From JANQOH01 sp965200095 (lineage in GTDB: Bacteria > Pseudomonadota > Alphaproteobacteria > UBA7887): a stretch of DNA of 64,000 bases. Within the stretch, counting starts at the first letter, position 1. Each line of letters begins with the position of its first letter. The DNA lies in the NCBI GenBank assembly GCA_965200095.1, contig OZ241350.1, positions 1,178,001 to 1,242,000 on the forward strand, read 5' to 3'. A program made the translations under genes and the position numbers. Shown one piece after another: positions 9,250 to 20,186 of this stretch. Under the pieces are notes generated by a model. It made no database searches, was not told where the DNA came from, and was given only the letters and a program-made list of their open reading frames with translations.

Positions 9250-9734
9250 ATGGCCGGCGACCCGCTCGATTACCCGCAGCTCGTCCGGTCCGCGCTGAAG
9301 GGCGTGATGCGCCGCGCGCTGGCGCTGACTGCCGAATCGGGCCTGCCGGGCGACCACCATTTCTACATCTCCTTCCGCACCGGACACCCCGGCGTGCGGC
9401 TCGCGCCGCGGCTGCGCAAGCAATTCCCCGACGAAATGACCATCGTCCTGCAACACCGGTTCCACGGCCTGGAAGTGGACGGGAGCGGCTTCGCGGTGTC
9501 GCTCAGTTTCGGCGGGGCGTCGGAGCGCGTGGCGGTTCCCTTCGACGCCGTCATCGCCTTCGCCGACCCGGCGGCGGATTTCGCGCTGCGGTTCGAGCCC
9601 GAGGGCGCGGAAGCCGCAGCATCCGGCGCTCCCGCGCCGGATGTCGAGGCGGAGCCGCACAAGGCCGCTGCGGAGGAGGAAGGCGCCAAGGTCGTCGCGG
9701 TGGATTTCGCGCGCCGCGGGCGCCGGCAGGGCTC

Positions 9735-9738
<4 letters not shown>
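9250..9738 (+). CDS. sspB: SspB, ClpXP adaptor for ssrA-tagged proteins
   Basis: A 162-residue alphaproteobacterial SspB. The conserved core is visible: LPGDHHFYISFRTGHPGV, FPDEMTIVLQH, and VPFDAVIAFADPAADFALRF, followed by an acidic and Ala-rich linker and a short basic tail (VVAVDFARRGRR) that probably corresponds to the ClpX-docking module. SspB binds the N-terminal part of the ssrA tag and delivers substrates to ClpXP. It lies about 140 bp downstream of the tmRNA tag frame, so adaptor and tag are encoded side by side. Start at ATG 9250; the Shine-Dalgarno is weak. Its stop overlaps the GTG start of the fumarase gene. Confidence 0.9.
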
Positions 9739-11357
<1,619 letters not shown>

Positions 11358-11364
11358 CGCGGCG

Positions 11365-14300
11365 CTATTCCGCGCGGGCGGTGTTCATCGCCGCCGTGTC
11401 GGCGCCGCGGCGCGGCGAGTCGATGGGCCCGTCGCGATACAGCGTCAGCGGCGGCAGACCGTCCTGCGCTGCGAACCGCACCGTCGTCGTGACCCGGTGC
11501 CGCCGGGCCGCGAGGTTCGCCTCGACGCCGATGTCGGCTTCGGCGCCGTCGGCGGACAGGCGCAGATCGGGCGCGCGCAACCGCCCGCCGGCGATCTCGA
11601 ACGCGCCGCCGAGCTCGCGGAACGCCGTCCGCCCGACCGTCGCCGCGGAGAAATCCGCCGCCCCTTCGCCGTCGCGCGCCGCGGCGAGAGCCGCCGCCAG
11701 CGCCGACAGGTCGAAGCCGTCGATAGCGCCGCCGGCGCCGCGGAACGCGCCCTGTCCGTCGAGCGCCAGAAGCATCCGTTCCGGCTCCTCCCCGGCCGTC
11801 GAAAACCGGAACCGGGCGTCGACGGGCCCCGTCACCGAACCGACTCCCGCCAGCGCTTGCAACGCTTCCGCCGCGTCCATGCCGACGACATCCAGCGCGC
11901 CTTCCAGACGCATCCCGCTCCGCGCCGCGAGCGCGCCGCTCGCCGACGCGACGCCGCCGAACAGGCGCCCGTTCAGCGGGTCCGCATCCAGCACGCCGTC
12001 GGCGAGCGACAAGGCCGCCTCGGCGTCCTCGAAAACAAGGCCGTAAAGGTCCAGCGATCCCGCGCGCAGCGAGAGTTCGGCGTCGACGGCGCGCAGCGCC
12101 GAAAGGTCCACGGCGCCGCCCGCTCCGTCCTCGCCGCGCACCGGCAGGAAGAACGCCGCGGCGGCGCGGTCCGCGGCCAGCGCGCCGGTCAGTTTCGGAC
12201 GCGCCGCGGTCATGTCCAGCGCCAGGTCGCCGGCGATGCGGTTGCCGGCGAGCGTCGCGTCGATGTCGCGCGCCCGCCATCCGGTCGCGTCGCCGAGGAC
12301 GCGCGCCCGCGCCGCGACCGCGCCGGCGGGGCGCGCCGCGGCGCCGTCCCCGCCGGGACCGAAGGCGGCGAGCAACGCCTCGAGCGCAGGGTGCGCGAAC
12401 CCGGCGGTCGCGTCCAGAGACGGGGTTTCGCCGCCCCGGACATCGCCGGCGAACGACAGCGCGCCGCCCGCGAGGTCGAACCTCGCGTCGACCGAGAAGG
12501 CCTGCGGGGTTCCCGCCGCCGTCAGGGCGCCGGACGCCGGCGCCGCCGGCGCCGCGACGGCGTCTCCGTGGCCGGGGGTTCCCAGCAGCCGCAGCAGGCG
12601 GGAAAAATCGGGATAACGCGCCTGCGCCTCCAGGCGGAAGCGGCTTTCCTCGCCGTCGGCGCCGGTCTCCCCGGTCAGCGACCACCGCCCGCCGCCGAGC
12701 GTCGCCCCGGCGTCGAACGCGACCGTTCCCCCGCCGCCGAGGATCTCCGCCTCCAGCGACAGGGGCTCCGCGAGCAAGGGCGGCGCCGCGCCAGCGTCGA
12801 TGGCGCCGAACGCTTCGAGAAGGAGAGCCGGATGCGCGCTCTCCAGCGCCGCGGCGACATCGTAGAGCGGCGTTGCGGCGGGTTCAAGCACCGCGCCGCG
12901 CAGGCGCAGCTCCGCGCCGGCAAGCGCGATCCGCGCGTCGAAATCGACGGCCTCCGGGCCGCCCGCCAGCCGCGCGTCCAGCGACCCGGCGCCGGCGAGC
13001 GAGCGGGCCGCGGGCCAGCGCCGCGAGAGGGGGAGCGCCCGCGCGAAGGCGCCCACGTCGTCGGCGCGCATGTGCATCTCGCCCTCCAGCGACGGGGCGT
13101 CGCCGAGACCGGCAAACGCGCCGGAGGCTGCGATGCGGGCGCCCGCGAGGTCGCCGATCCGCCCCTCGCGAAGCGTGAACGCGCCGCCGTCCAGGGCGCC
13201 GTCGACGGTCACGTCGCGCATCGCGGCGCCGGCGGCGGTCAGGGCGTCGATCTCCAGCGCGAACTGCGCATCGAACGCCGGCGCGCGTTCCGCGACGCCG
13301 GCGAAGCCGCCCGGCGGCAGATAGGCGTCCATATCCAGCCGGTCGACATGCAGCGCCAGCGCGAAGGCCGGGCGCGGCGCGAAGGCGTAGGACGCCGAAC
13401 CGGCGACCGTCGTCGTGTCGAGACCGGCGGCGATGTCGGCGAACTCGCCCGAGCGCAGACCGCCCGCTGCCGATGCGACGAGATCGAAGCGGCGCAAACG
13501 GTCCGCCGGAACGTCCGCCGTCTCGACGCCGAACCGGCCCAGAAGCGCCCGCAGATTGTCGGAAGCCACCTCGACCCTGCCGTCGAACGGCGGTGCGTCC
13601 GTCCCGGCCGACAGACGCCCCGACAGCATGGCTTCGGACCCTCCGGGCAACGCTCCCGACAGGCGATGCAGCGCCGCCCCCCCTTCCGCCAGTTCGAGGT
13701 CGAGCGCCGCCCGCCGCACGATCCGTCCGCGCCACGCCACGGCGTCGAAAGCGGCTTCGACGCGCCCCCGGAGGCCGAGCGCAGGAAAACGCAAGTCTTC
13801 CGCGCCGCCGCTCCATGAAGCGCCGCTGTCCTCGAGCAGCGCGTCAAGGTCCAGCCGCCCGCCGGAGAGGGCGAGGTCGAGGCGCGGCGGCGCGCCGGGG
13901 GTCAGCGCAAGGCTTCCCGAAACCGACGCGCGCCCCAGGCGCAAGGTCGCGTCCTCCGCCGCGAACGCGCCGTCCTCGTAGCGGACGCGCGCGTCCGCCT
14001 CCAGCCGGACGCCGTGCGCCGGGGCGAACGCCGCGCGTCCGCCGGGCGCCGCCGCGGCGAGGAGGGCCGCGGCGTCCTGCGCCTCTCCCCGGAGAACGAG
14101 GCGGCCCGCCAGGCCCTTGCCCGGCGCGGCGGGCGCGGCGCCCTCGAAGGTCAATGTCGAGTCGCCAGATTCGACGCGCGCGCGCACCGCGGCGCCCGCG
14201 CCCGCCGCCGGGCGGTCGACCCGCACGGCGCCTTCGAAGGCCAAGCCGCGCCAGCGCGCCGCGCCTTCGGCGAGCCACGCGCCGCCCGACGCTTCGGCCG

Positions 14301-14769
14301 CGAGCTCGAGGTCGATCTCCAGAACCTCGCCCGCGCCGTAGTCGATCCGTCCCCCGACCGCCGACAGCCACCGGAGCGAGTCCGTCGCGGCGAGCGCCGC
14401 AAGCGCGTTTGCGGCTGTCGCCATGTCCGGCGTTGCGCCTCGCTCCAGGGTCAGCGCCGGTTCGACGAGACGCGCGCCTTCGATCGCGATGTCGCCCATC
14501 GCCAGCGCCAGCGGCGAGACATGCAGCTCCGCCGCCGCGGCTTGCGCCCCGCCGGCGATGCGCAGGTCGGCGGCGCGCAGACGGAGCGGCCACGCCGGCT
14601 CCAGAGCGAGAGGCCCGCGGATTTCGACATCGCGGCCGACAAGCGCCCCGACCGCGGCGGCGATTTCGGGCTTGCGCGCGCTCCAGTCGAACGACCGCGC
14701 CCCGGCGAAAAGCGCCGCGGCGGCGAGAACGACCGCAACCAGCGCGCCCGCGATCGCCGCCTTGCCCAT
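11365..14769 (-). CDS. AsmA-family protein
   Basis: A 1134-residue AsmA-like protein. The N-terminus has one membrane segment (about residues 5-25, AIAGALVAVVLAAAALFAGA) followed by FDWSARKPEIAAAVGALVGRDV, the usual AsmA entry. The long Ala/Gly/Leu-rich repetitive body and the C-terminal segment ending RVTTTVRFAAQDGLPPLTLY fit the family, whose members are inner-membrane-anchored and periplasmic and are linked to lipid transport and outer membrane assembly. Its ends converge with the fumarase gene, leaving 7 bp. The very high GC gives long misleading open frames on the other strand. Exact function is not assignable. Confidence 0.85.
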   Translation of the reverse strand: MGKAAIAGALVAVVLAAAALFAGARSFDWSARKPEIAAAVGALVGRDVEIRGPLALEPAWPLRLRAADLRIAGGAQAAAAELHVSPLALAMGDIAIEGARLVEPALTLERGATPDMATAANALAALAATDSLRWLSAVGGRIDYGAGEVLEIDLELAAEASGGAWLAEGAARWRGLAFEGAVRVDRPAAGAGAAVRARVESGDSTLTFEGAAPAAPGKGLAGRLVLRGEAQDAAALLAAAAPGGRAAFAPAHGVRLEADARVRYEDGAFAAEDATLRLGRASVSGSLALTPGAPPRLDLALSGGRLDLDALLEDSGASWSGGAEDLRFPALGLRGRVEAAFDAVAWRGRIVRRAALDLELAEGGAALHRLSGALPGGSEAMLSGRLSAGTDAPPFDGRVEVASDNLRALLGRFGVETADVPADRLRRFDLVASAAGGLRSGEFADIAAGLDTTTVAGSASYAFAPRPAFALALHVDRLDMDAYLPPGGFAGVAERAPAFDAQFALEIDALTAAGAAMRDVTVDGALDGGAFTLREGRIGDLAGARIAASGAFAGLGDAPSLEGEMHMRADDVGAFARALPLSRRWPAARSLAGAGSLDARLAGGPEAVDFDARIALAGAELRLRGAVLEPAATPLYDVAAALESAHPALLLEAFGAIDAGAAPPLLAEPLSLEAEILGGGGTVAFDAGATLGGGRWSLTGETGADGEESRFRLEAQARYPDFSRLLRLLGTPGHGDAVAAPAAPASGALTAAGTPQAFSVDARFDLAGGALSFAGDVRGGETPSLDATAGFAHPALEALLAAFGPGGDGAAARPAGAVAARARVLGDATGWRARDIDATLAGNRIAGDLALDMTAARPKLTGALAADRAAAAFFLPVRGEDGAGGAVDLSALRAVDAELSLRAGSLDLYGLVFEDAEAALSLADGVLDADPLNGRLFGGVASASGALAARSGMRLEGALDVVGMDAAEALQALAGVGSVTGPVDARFRFSTAGEEPERMLLALDGQGAFRGAGGAIDGFDLSALAAALAAARDGEGAADFSAATVGRTAFRELGGAFEIAGGRLRAPDLRLSADGAEADIGVEANLAARRHRVTTTVRFAAQDGLPPLTLYRDGPIDSPRRGADTAAMNTARAE

Positions 14770-15065
14770 GTTTCGCGCGCCGCCCCCGCCCGCAACCGTC
14801 CGCCCGCGCGGTCATTGGACGCAGCCGGCGAAAGGCGTTATTCTATGCGCCCCCTGTCGAGGCGCAAGAACGGCGGGCGGCCGCCGAACCCGGCCCGACG
14901 GCCCTCGCGGTTCCCGTCGATTACGGCGAGAACCGCAAACCCACCGCCCGCCTGGGCGACCTCGTCTGTCCGATCCGAGCCGCACCGGCGGGGGTTGGAC
15001 GCGCCGGGAAGCGTCCGTTAGGGTGACACGGGTCGGAGGCGGCGCGGAGCTGGGAGGACGAAGCG

Positions 15066-15914
15066 ATGACCGTCGAAATCCGGGCGTTGAGCGACGCGCT
15101 GGGCGCGGAAGTGCAGGGCGTCGACCTGTCGCAGCCGCTGGGCGCGGAGGATGTGCGGGAGATGCGCGGCGCGTTTCTGACTCACCACCTGCTCTGCCTG
15201 CGCGGCGAGCCGCTGCCGCCGAAGACGTTCTACGAAGTGGCCCGCCATTTCGGCGAACCGGCGACAGAGGTCACCCGCAGCCACTGGGTCGATGACGCGC
15301 CTGAAATCTCCCGTCTCGACAGCGGGTATCGGAAGGCCGGGGACAAACCGGCGGACCCGCGCCTCAACCGGCGGTCGGGGTGGCACACCGACCATTCGTT
15401 CAAGGCGTTTCCGGCCAGGGCGACGCTGCTGCACGCGCTCGAGATCCCGTCGTCGGGCGGCCACACGCGGTTCTGCAACACCGAAAAGGCGTATGAGGAC
15501 CTTCCCGAGGCGACGAAGAAGCGCCTGCGGGGGCTGAACGCCGTCCACAGCTACGACACCGCGCGGGCGCCGGCGCGCGCGGTCGCGCGAACCGAAGAGG
15601 AGATCGCGGACACGCCGGACGTGGTCCACCCGCTGGTGCGCACCCATGACGAAACGGGGAAGAAGGCGCTGTTCTTCAACGCCAACCGCACCGACCGGGT
15701 GGTCGGGCTGGCCCGCGCCGAAAGCGACGAACTTCTCGACTCCATCCACGCGCACATGACGCAGCCGCAATACCGCTACGACCATGAATGGCGCGTCGGC
15801 GACATCCTGCTGTGGGACAATCGCTGCCTGATTCATTCGGTGAACGTGGACTATCCGGTCGGCGAACCGCGCATCCACCTCCGCACATTGCTCAAGGGCG
15901 ACCGCCCGCACTGA
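15066..15914 (+). CDS. TauD/TfdA-family Fe(II)/2-oxoglutarate dioxygenase
   Basis: A 282-residue non-haem iron dioxygenase. The facial triad is visible as the HxD of GWHTDHSF and a distal His in DNRCLIHSVNVDYP, with the 2-oxoglutarate-binding Arg region in EPRIHLRTLLKG. The N-terminal IRALSDALGAEVQGVDLSQP is the standard family start. Members oxidise sulfonates such as taurine, aryloxyalkanoates, or other small acids; the substrate here is unknown. GGGAGGAC precedes the ATG. It stands alone between a 296-bp upstream gap, in which I see nothing definite, and the repeat region downstream. Confidence 0.9.
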   Translation: MTVEIRALSDALGAEVQGVDLSQPLGAEDVREMRGAFLTHHLLCLRGEPLPPKTFYEVARHFGEPATEVTRSHWVDDAPEISRLDSGYRKAGDKPADPRLNRRSGWHTDHSFKAFPARATLLHALEIPSSGGHTRFCNTEKAYEDLPEATKKRLRGLNAVHSYDTARAPARAVARTEEEIADTPDVVHPLVRTHDETGKKALFFNANRTDRVVGLARAESDELLDSIHAHMTQPQYRYDHEWRVGDILLWDNRCLIHSVNVDYPVGEPRIHLRTLLKGDRPH

Positions 15915-16075
15915 AAGCCGAAGGAAAGCATGCGAAAAAACCGGACTGCTCCCACCACGACAGTCGGAACATCGAAGAAATAACGCGGCGGAAGGCAATA
16001 ACCCTCCGAACAATACCCCGCCACTCCCACGAAAGATCGCATGAAGAAATCGAGAGACGCTACTACTCTACTCTT

Positions 16076-16363
16076 CGTCATTCCCGCGAAAGCGGGAATC
16101 TGTCGCGGCGTTTCCGTAAGAAAAACCGCGCCGACATTGCGGACGGCCGCCTCCGGATTCCCGCTTTCGAGCGTGTGAAGAAATCGAACAGCGTTACAAA
16201 CACTCGTCATTCCCGCGAAAGAGCGTGTGAAAAAATCGAATAGATTTACAAATACTCGTCATTCCCGCGAAAGCGGGAATCCGTTGCGGCGTTTGCGTAA
16301 GAAAAACCGCGCCGACATTGCGGACGACCGCCTCCGGATTCCCGCTTTCGCAGGAATGACGAG
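16076..16363. repeat. Cluster of REP-type palindromes
   Basis: Three copies of CGTCATTCCCGCGAAAG, two of them completing the full palindrome with CGGGAATC, lie in units that also carry CGGCGTTT, AAAAACCGCGCC and GAAGAAATCG. They are the same unit as the array at 17322. The rest of 15915-16605 shows no gene I can support. Confidence 0.75.
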
Positions 16364-16605
16364 TATTATTAGCGAATCATTGTCTTTTGCCGCGCCACAT
16401 CATTCGGCGCCCCGACCATCGTAGCGAGAGCCGTCCGATTTCTTCACACGGCTCCGGAGAGCGGTTCGGGGCAACGAATGCCCCGTCGCGGCGGCGCCGG
16501 TACGAGTGCGCCCGATCCGGCGTTTCCGGCCTCCTGCGCGACCCCGGAGGCAAGACGCGGTCGATCCCGCACATCCGCAAGTGGCCGAAACGGACGAATC
16601 CGGAG

Positions 16606-16792
16606 ATACCAACCCCATCGACGGAGCGGGATAGCGGGATGGCGCGGGAGCCGCAATCTCGCGCATCCCGACAATGTCGTGCTTCTGGAACTGCCGCCCC
16701 CGGATCGCATCGCCTCTATCATGCGTTGCAAGTGGGCAATCGACCTCGTCACTACCCAAGCCGCAGTGCATAACACGAACCCGGGTTGGTGT
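16606..16792 (+). mobile_element. Internally deleted IS630-type remnant
   Basis: The segment begins ATACCAACCCC and ends with GGGTTGGTGTC, matching the inverted ends of the intact IS630 element at 60290-61513. Between them one frame gives LAHPDNVVLLELPPPDRIAS and IMRCKWAI, matching transposase segments APPDNIVLLKLPP and APDRIASIMRREWAI with the catalytic Glu region lost. It cannot encode a transposase but could be mobilised by one. Confidence 0.65.
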
Positions 16793-16889
16793 CGTATGTC
16801 CTGACGAAGGACACGCGCTTGCCTGCTCCGGCGTCCGCTCGAAACACGCCTCCCGCCGTTTCCGCCATCGAACCCCTGCAGGACGCGCC

Positions 16890-17051
16890 ACGAACGGAAT
16901 CGCCTTCGACGCGCTCGCCGCCGCAAAGGCGCTTGCGCAAGCCGGGTTCGAGGGCCGGCAGACCGAAGCCGTCACCGGCGTCGTTCGCCACGCGATCGGC
17001 GCCGACCGCGATACGCTGGCCACGAAGGCCGCCCTCGAACTCTTCGCGTAG
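16890..17051 (+). pseudogene. Decayed DUF1640-like gene (array member 1)
   Basis: The frame TNGIAFDALAAAKALAQAGF ... ADRDTLATKAALELFA is a shortened relative of the genes at 19153-20501. The expected ATG reads ACG (16890-16892), and the second half including the membrane segment is lost. Upstream 16825-16889 resembles the end of the small leader frames found before the other copies. Clearly homologous and clearly damaged. Confidence 0.7.
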
Positions 17052-17067
17052 GGCCGCCGCCCGGGAG

Positions 17068-17144
17068 CAGCGATTCTCTTTTGGCGATGGACGTCGCCCC
17101 CTGGGAGCGATCGCAACCGACCCGCCGCGGCGTCATGGGCCAAA
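17068..17144. repeat. Repeat family 'B', copy 1
   Basis: Starts CAGCGATTCTCTTTTGGCG and ends ATGGGCCAAA, the inverted-end pattern of family B. The outer right end is cut where mobile element A copy 2 begins. Non-coding. Confidence 0.55.
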
Positions 17145-18799
17145 GAGACCTCTGCATAACTCGTTTCGCCTGCGGCAGGATCGCGTTCCCGGCGCTTTGC
17201 GACGTTTCCGAACCCGCCGTCGGCGTATGACGATGCGTGACGGAATTGGGAACATCCGCCCCCTGCCCCGGTAATTCCCGCGAAAGAGCACGTGAAGAAA
17301 TCGAGAGACGCTACTACTCTTCGTCATTCCCGCGAAAGCGGGAATCTCTTTGCGGCGTTTCCGCAAGGAAAACCGGGCCGACATTGCGGACGACCGCCTC
17401 CGGATTCCCGCTTTCGAGCGTGTGAAGAAATCGAACAGCGTTACAAACACTCGTCATTCCCGCGAAAGCGGGAATCTCTTCGCGGCGTTTGCGTAAGAAA
17501 AACCGGGCCGACATTGCGGACGACCGCCTCCGGATTCCCGCTTTCGAGCGTGTGAAGAAATCGAACAGCGTTACAAACATTCGTCATTCCCGCGAAAGCG
17601 GGAATCTCTTCGCGGCGTTTGCGTAAGGAAAACCGGGCCGACATTGCGGACGACCGCCCCCGGATTCCCGCGAAAGAGCGTGTGAAGAAATCGAACAGCA
17701 TTACAAACACTCGTCATTCCCGCGAAAGCGGGAATCTCTTCGCGGCGTTTCCGCAAGAAAACCGGGCCGGTATAGCGGACAACCGCCCCCGGATTCCCGC
17801 GAAAGAGCGTGTGAAGAAATCGAACAGCGTTACAAACATTCGTCATTCCCGCGAAAGCGGGAATCTCTTCGCGGCGTTTCCGCAAGAAAAACCGGGCCGG
17901 TATAGCGGACGACCGCCCCCGGATTCCCGCGAAAGAGCGTGTGAAGAAATCGAACAGCGTTACAAACACTCGTCATTCCCGCGAAAGCGGGAATCTCTTC
18001 GCGGCGTTTGCGTAAGGAAAACCGGGTCGACATTGCGGACGACCGCCTCCGGATTCCCGCGAAAGAGCGTGTGAAGAAATCGAACAGCATTACAAACACT
18101 CGTCATTCCCGCGAAAGCGGGAATCTCTTCGCGGCGTTTGCGTAAGGAAAACCGGGCCGGTATAGCGGACGACCGCCTCCGGATTCCCGCTTTCGCGGGA
18201 ATGACGAAGTATTATTCGATGGGCATTGTCTTTTACAATGCCTATACCTCGGCGATCCGTCCGTCACGACGAGAGCCGCCCGATTTCCTCACACGCTCGA
18301 AAGCGGGAATCCGGAAGCGACCGTCCGCAATGTCGGTCGGTTTGCCTTACGAAAACGCCGCAACAGATTCCCGCTTTCGAGCGTGTGAAAAAATCCGTCG
18401 GCCCTCATTACGACAGTTGGAACGCCGAAGAAATGGCGCAGCGGGAGACAATAGCCATACGATAATACTTCGTCATTCCCGCGAAAGCGGGAATCTGTTG
18501 CGGTGTTTCCGTAATAAATACGGGCCGATAGTGCGGACAGCCGCGTCTGGATTCCCGCTTTCGCGGGAATGACGAGGTATTATTTGGGGGTTGCCGTCTT
18601 TCACTGCGGCGATTCTTGACTTGTCCAACCGCCATAGTGAAATCCGCCCGATTTCTTCACACGCTCTTTCGCGGGAAAGAGAGAGCGGGTTTTCGCAATT
18701 TCATCGGGCATCGTTATGCTCTGCCGGTGAGTTCGGAAGCGTCGCAAAAACGCGGAACCGCCATCCTGCCGCAGGCGAACCCGGTTATGCAGAGGTCTC
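17145..18799. mobile_element. Non-autonomous element 'A', copy 2 (1655 bp)
   Basis: Bounded by GAGACCTCTGCATAAC (17145-17160) and its complement (18784-18799), with the same subterminal sequences as copies 1 and 3. It is enlarged by the 130-bp tandem array at 17322-18206 and a further REP pair at 18471-18574. The flanks do not form a simple target duplication; both flanks are family B repeats instead, suggesting insertion into or recombination between B copies. No transposase gene inside. Confidence 0.7.
17322..18206. repeat. 130-bp tandem array, seven units
   Basis: The core CGTCATTCCCGCGAAAGCGG recurs at 17322, 17452, 17582, 17712, 17841, 17971 and 18101, that is every 129-130 bp. Each unit then carries CGGCGTTTSCG, CCGGGCCG, a GGATTCCCG arm and GTGTGAAGAAATCGAACAG. 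Units differ by few substitutions. Open frames run through on both strands but are by-products of the repeat. Not CRISPR, since the intervals are themselves repeated. Confidence 0.85.
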
Positions 18800-18971
18800 A
18801 TTTTGGCGATGGACGTTGCCCTCTTGGGAGCGCCGGCGTCTCGCCGGCGCGCGCGCGAAGCGCACGAAAACAGGATGCCGGCGAGACGCCCCCGCATACG
18901 CGAGGGCAGGCTCGCTCCCGGGAGCGACCGCAACCGACCCGCCGCGACGCCATGTGCCAAAATGAGAATTG
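18794..18971. repeat. Repeat family 'B', copy 2
   Basis: Begins TCTCATTTTGGCGATGG and ends GCCAAAATGAGAATTG, so its ends are inverted repeats. The interior contains GGCGTCTCGCCGGC and its inverse, giving strong secondary structure. Other copies or fragments are at 8757, 17068 and 63196. Confidence 0.6.
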
Positions 18972-19027
18972 CTGGCCCGGGAAGACACGCGCTTGCCGGC
19001 GGCGTCGCGTCGGGCTACAGTCGCCGC

Positions 19028-19156
19028 ATGAGCACCGCAGCCTCCGACATACATGCGGCCGTCGAGGCGCTTGCCGGCGTCGGCGCATGCTCGCATGCCC
19101 CCCGTCGTTTCCACGGCCCGACCGTCGCCGTCGAACTCCCGCAGGACGCGCCATGA
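19028..19156 (+). CDS. Small frame overlapping DUF1640-like gene (42 aa)
   Basis: Reads MSTAASDIHAAVEALAGVG and on to LPQDAP, stopping at TGA 19154-19156, which overlaps the ATG of the next gene (ATGA). Related frames precede the genes at 19886 and 20737. Its start resembles the start of DUF1640-like proteins, so it may be a truncated copy kept as a translated leader. Whether it is made is unknown. Confidence 0.35.
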   Translation: MSTAASDIHAAVEALAGVGACSHAPRRFHGPTVAVELPQDAP

Positions 19157-19434
19157 ACGGAATCGCCTTCGACACGCTCGCCGCCGCAAGGGCGCTTGCG
19201 CAAGCCGGCTTCGAGGACCGGCAGGCCGAAGCCGTCACCGGCGTCGTTCGCCACGCGGTCGGCGCCGACCGCGATACGCTGGCCACAAAGGCCGATGTCG
19301 CCGCCCTGCGCGCCGACCTCGATACCGGCCTCGCGACCTTGCGCGCGGATATATACCGCGCCTTGTGGGCGCAAGGGGCCGGTCTCGTCGCCGTCATGGC
19401 GGCGCTCATCGCCGCCTTCAAACTCTTCGGGTAA
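19153..19434 (+). CDS. DUF1640-like coiled-coil membrane protein (93 aa)
   Basis: N-terminal MNGIAFDTLAAARALAQAGF and EDRQAEAVTGVVRHAV, then DTLATKADVAALRADLDTGL, a short coiled-coil region, and a C-terminal membrane segment GAGLVAVMAALIAAFKLFG. This is the layout of the DUF1640/CCDC90 family, small proteins with a coiled coil and one C-terminal helix whose bacterial function is not established. It is one of a tandem series sharing near-identical N- and C-terminal parts but varying in the number of ALRADLDTG-type repeats. The ATG overlaps the stop of a small upstream frame. Confidence 0.7.
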   Translation: MNGIAFDTLAAARALAQAGFEDRQAEAVTGVVRHAVGADRDTLATKADVAALRADLDTGLATLRADIYRALWAQGAGLVAVMAALIAAFKLFG

Positions 19435-19453
19435 GGCCGCCGCCTCACGCGCC

Positions 19454-19693
19454 ATGAACGGGATCGCCTTCGACACGCTCGCCGCCGCAAGGGCGTTTCG
19501 GGAAGCCGGGTTCGAGGATCGGCAAGCCGAAGCCGTCGTCGGAGTCGTGCGCCGCGCCACCCGCCTTCGCGGGTGCAGGCGCGCCGACCTCAATACCCTG
19601 CGCGCCGACATATACCGCGCCCTGTGGGCGCAAGGGGCCGGTCTCGTCGCCGTCATGGCGGCGCTCATCGCCGCCTTCAAATTGTTCGGGTAA
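19454..19693 (+). CDS. DUF1640-like protein, short version (79 aa)
   Basis: Begins 19 bp after the previous copy. The N-terminus (MNGIAFDTLAAARAFREAGF) and membrane end (GLVAVMAALIAAFKLFG) are intact, but the middle is replaced by RRATRLRGCRRADLNTLRAD, so the ATK motif and most of the coiled coil are missing. It may be functional with a short stalk or a decaying copy. Confidence 0.55.
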   Translation: MNGIAFDTLAAARAFREAGFEDRQAEAVVGVVRRATRLRGCRRADLNTLRADIYRALWAQGAGLVAVMAALIAAFKLFG

Positions 19694-19754
19694 GGGGCGC
19701 CGCCCGGAAGGATCCGCGCTTGCCGTCGGCGTCGCGCCGGGTTACAGTCGACGT

Positions 19755-19889
19755 ATGAGCACCGCAGCTTTCGACGCACATGCGGCCGTCAAGGCGCTTG
19801 CCGCCGCCGGCGTCCGCTTGAAAACACGCCCCCGTCGTTTCCGCGGCCCGACCGTCGCCGCCGCCGAACCCCTGCAGGACGCGCCATGA
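19755..19889 (+). CDS. Small frame overlapping DUF1640-like gene (44 aa)
   Basis: Encodes MSTAAFDAHAAVKALAAAGV and then a basic PRRFRGP segment, ending at TGA 19887-19889 inside the ATGA overlap with the next gene. It is closely related to the frames at 19028 and 20606. Same caution: probably a truncated DUF1640-like N-terminus. Confidence 0.35.
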   Translation: MSTAAFDAHAAVKALAAAGVRLKTRPRRFRGPTVAAAEPLQDAP

Positions 19890-20167
19890 ACGGAATCGCC
19901 TTCGACACGCTCGCCGCCGCAAAGGCGCTTCGGGATGCCGGGTTCGAGGATCGGCAGGCCGAAGCCGTCACCGGCGTCGTGCGCCACGCGGTCGGCGCCG
20001 ACCGCGATACGCTGGCCACGAAGGCCGACCTCGAAACCGGTCTCGCCGGCTTGCGCGCCGACCTCGGTACTCTGCGCGCGGATATATACCGCGCCCTGTG
20101 GGCGCAAGGGGCCGGTCTCGTCGCCGTCATGGCGGCGCTCATCGCCGCCTTCAAACTCTTCGGGTAA
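19886..20167 (+). CDS. DUF1640-like coiled-coil membrane protein (93 aa)
   Basis: Same length and plan as the gene at 19153: MNGIAFDTLAAAKALRDAGF, DRDTLATKADLETGLAGLRA, and the C-terminal membrane helix GLVAVMAALIAAFKLFG. It starts within the stop of the preceding small frame and ends 19 bp before the next copy. Function unknown; the family is membrane-anchored with a coiled coil. Confidence 0.7.
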   Translation: MNGIAFDTLAAAKALRDAGFEDRQAEAVTGVVRHAVGADRDTLATKADLETGLAGLRADLGTLRADIYRALWAQGAGLVAVMAALIAAFKLFG

Positions 20168-20186
20168 GGTCGCCGACTCGCACGCC

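Noticed and set aside
11497..13818. Long plus-strand frame opposite the AsmA-like gene
   Set aside because: Arg-rich antisense shadow. The minus strand has the membrane anchor and the conserved AsmA start and end.
17322..18206. Possible CRISPR array
   Set aside because: The 130-bp period is made of repeats throughout; the intervals between palindromes are also repeated, so there are no unique spacers, and no cas gene is in the window.
17280..18210. Reading frames of 90-150 codons through the repeat array on both strands
   Set aside because: They arise because the repeated unit lacks stops in several frames. They have no start signals and no family similarity.
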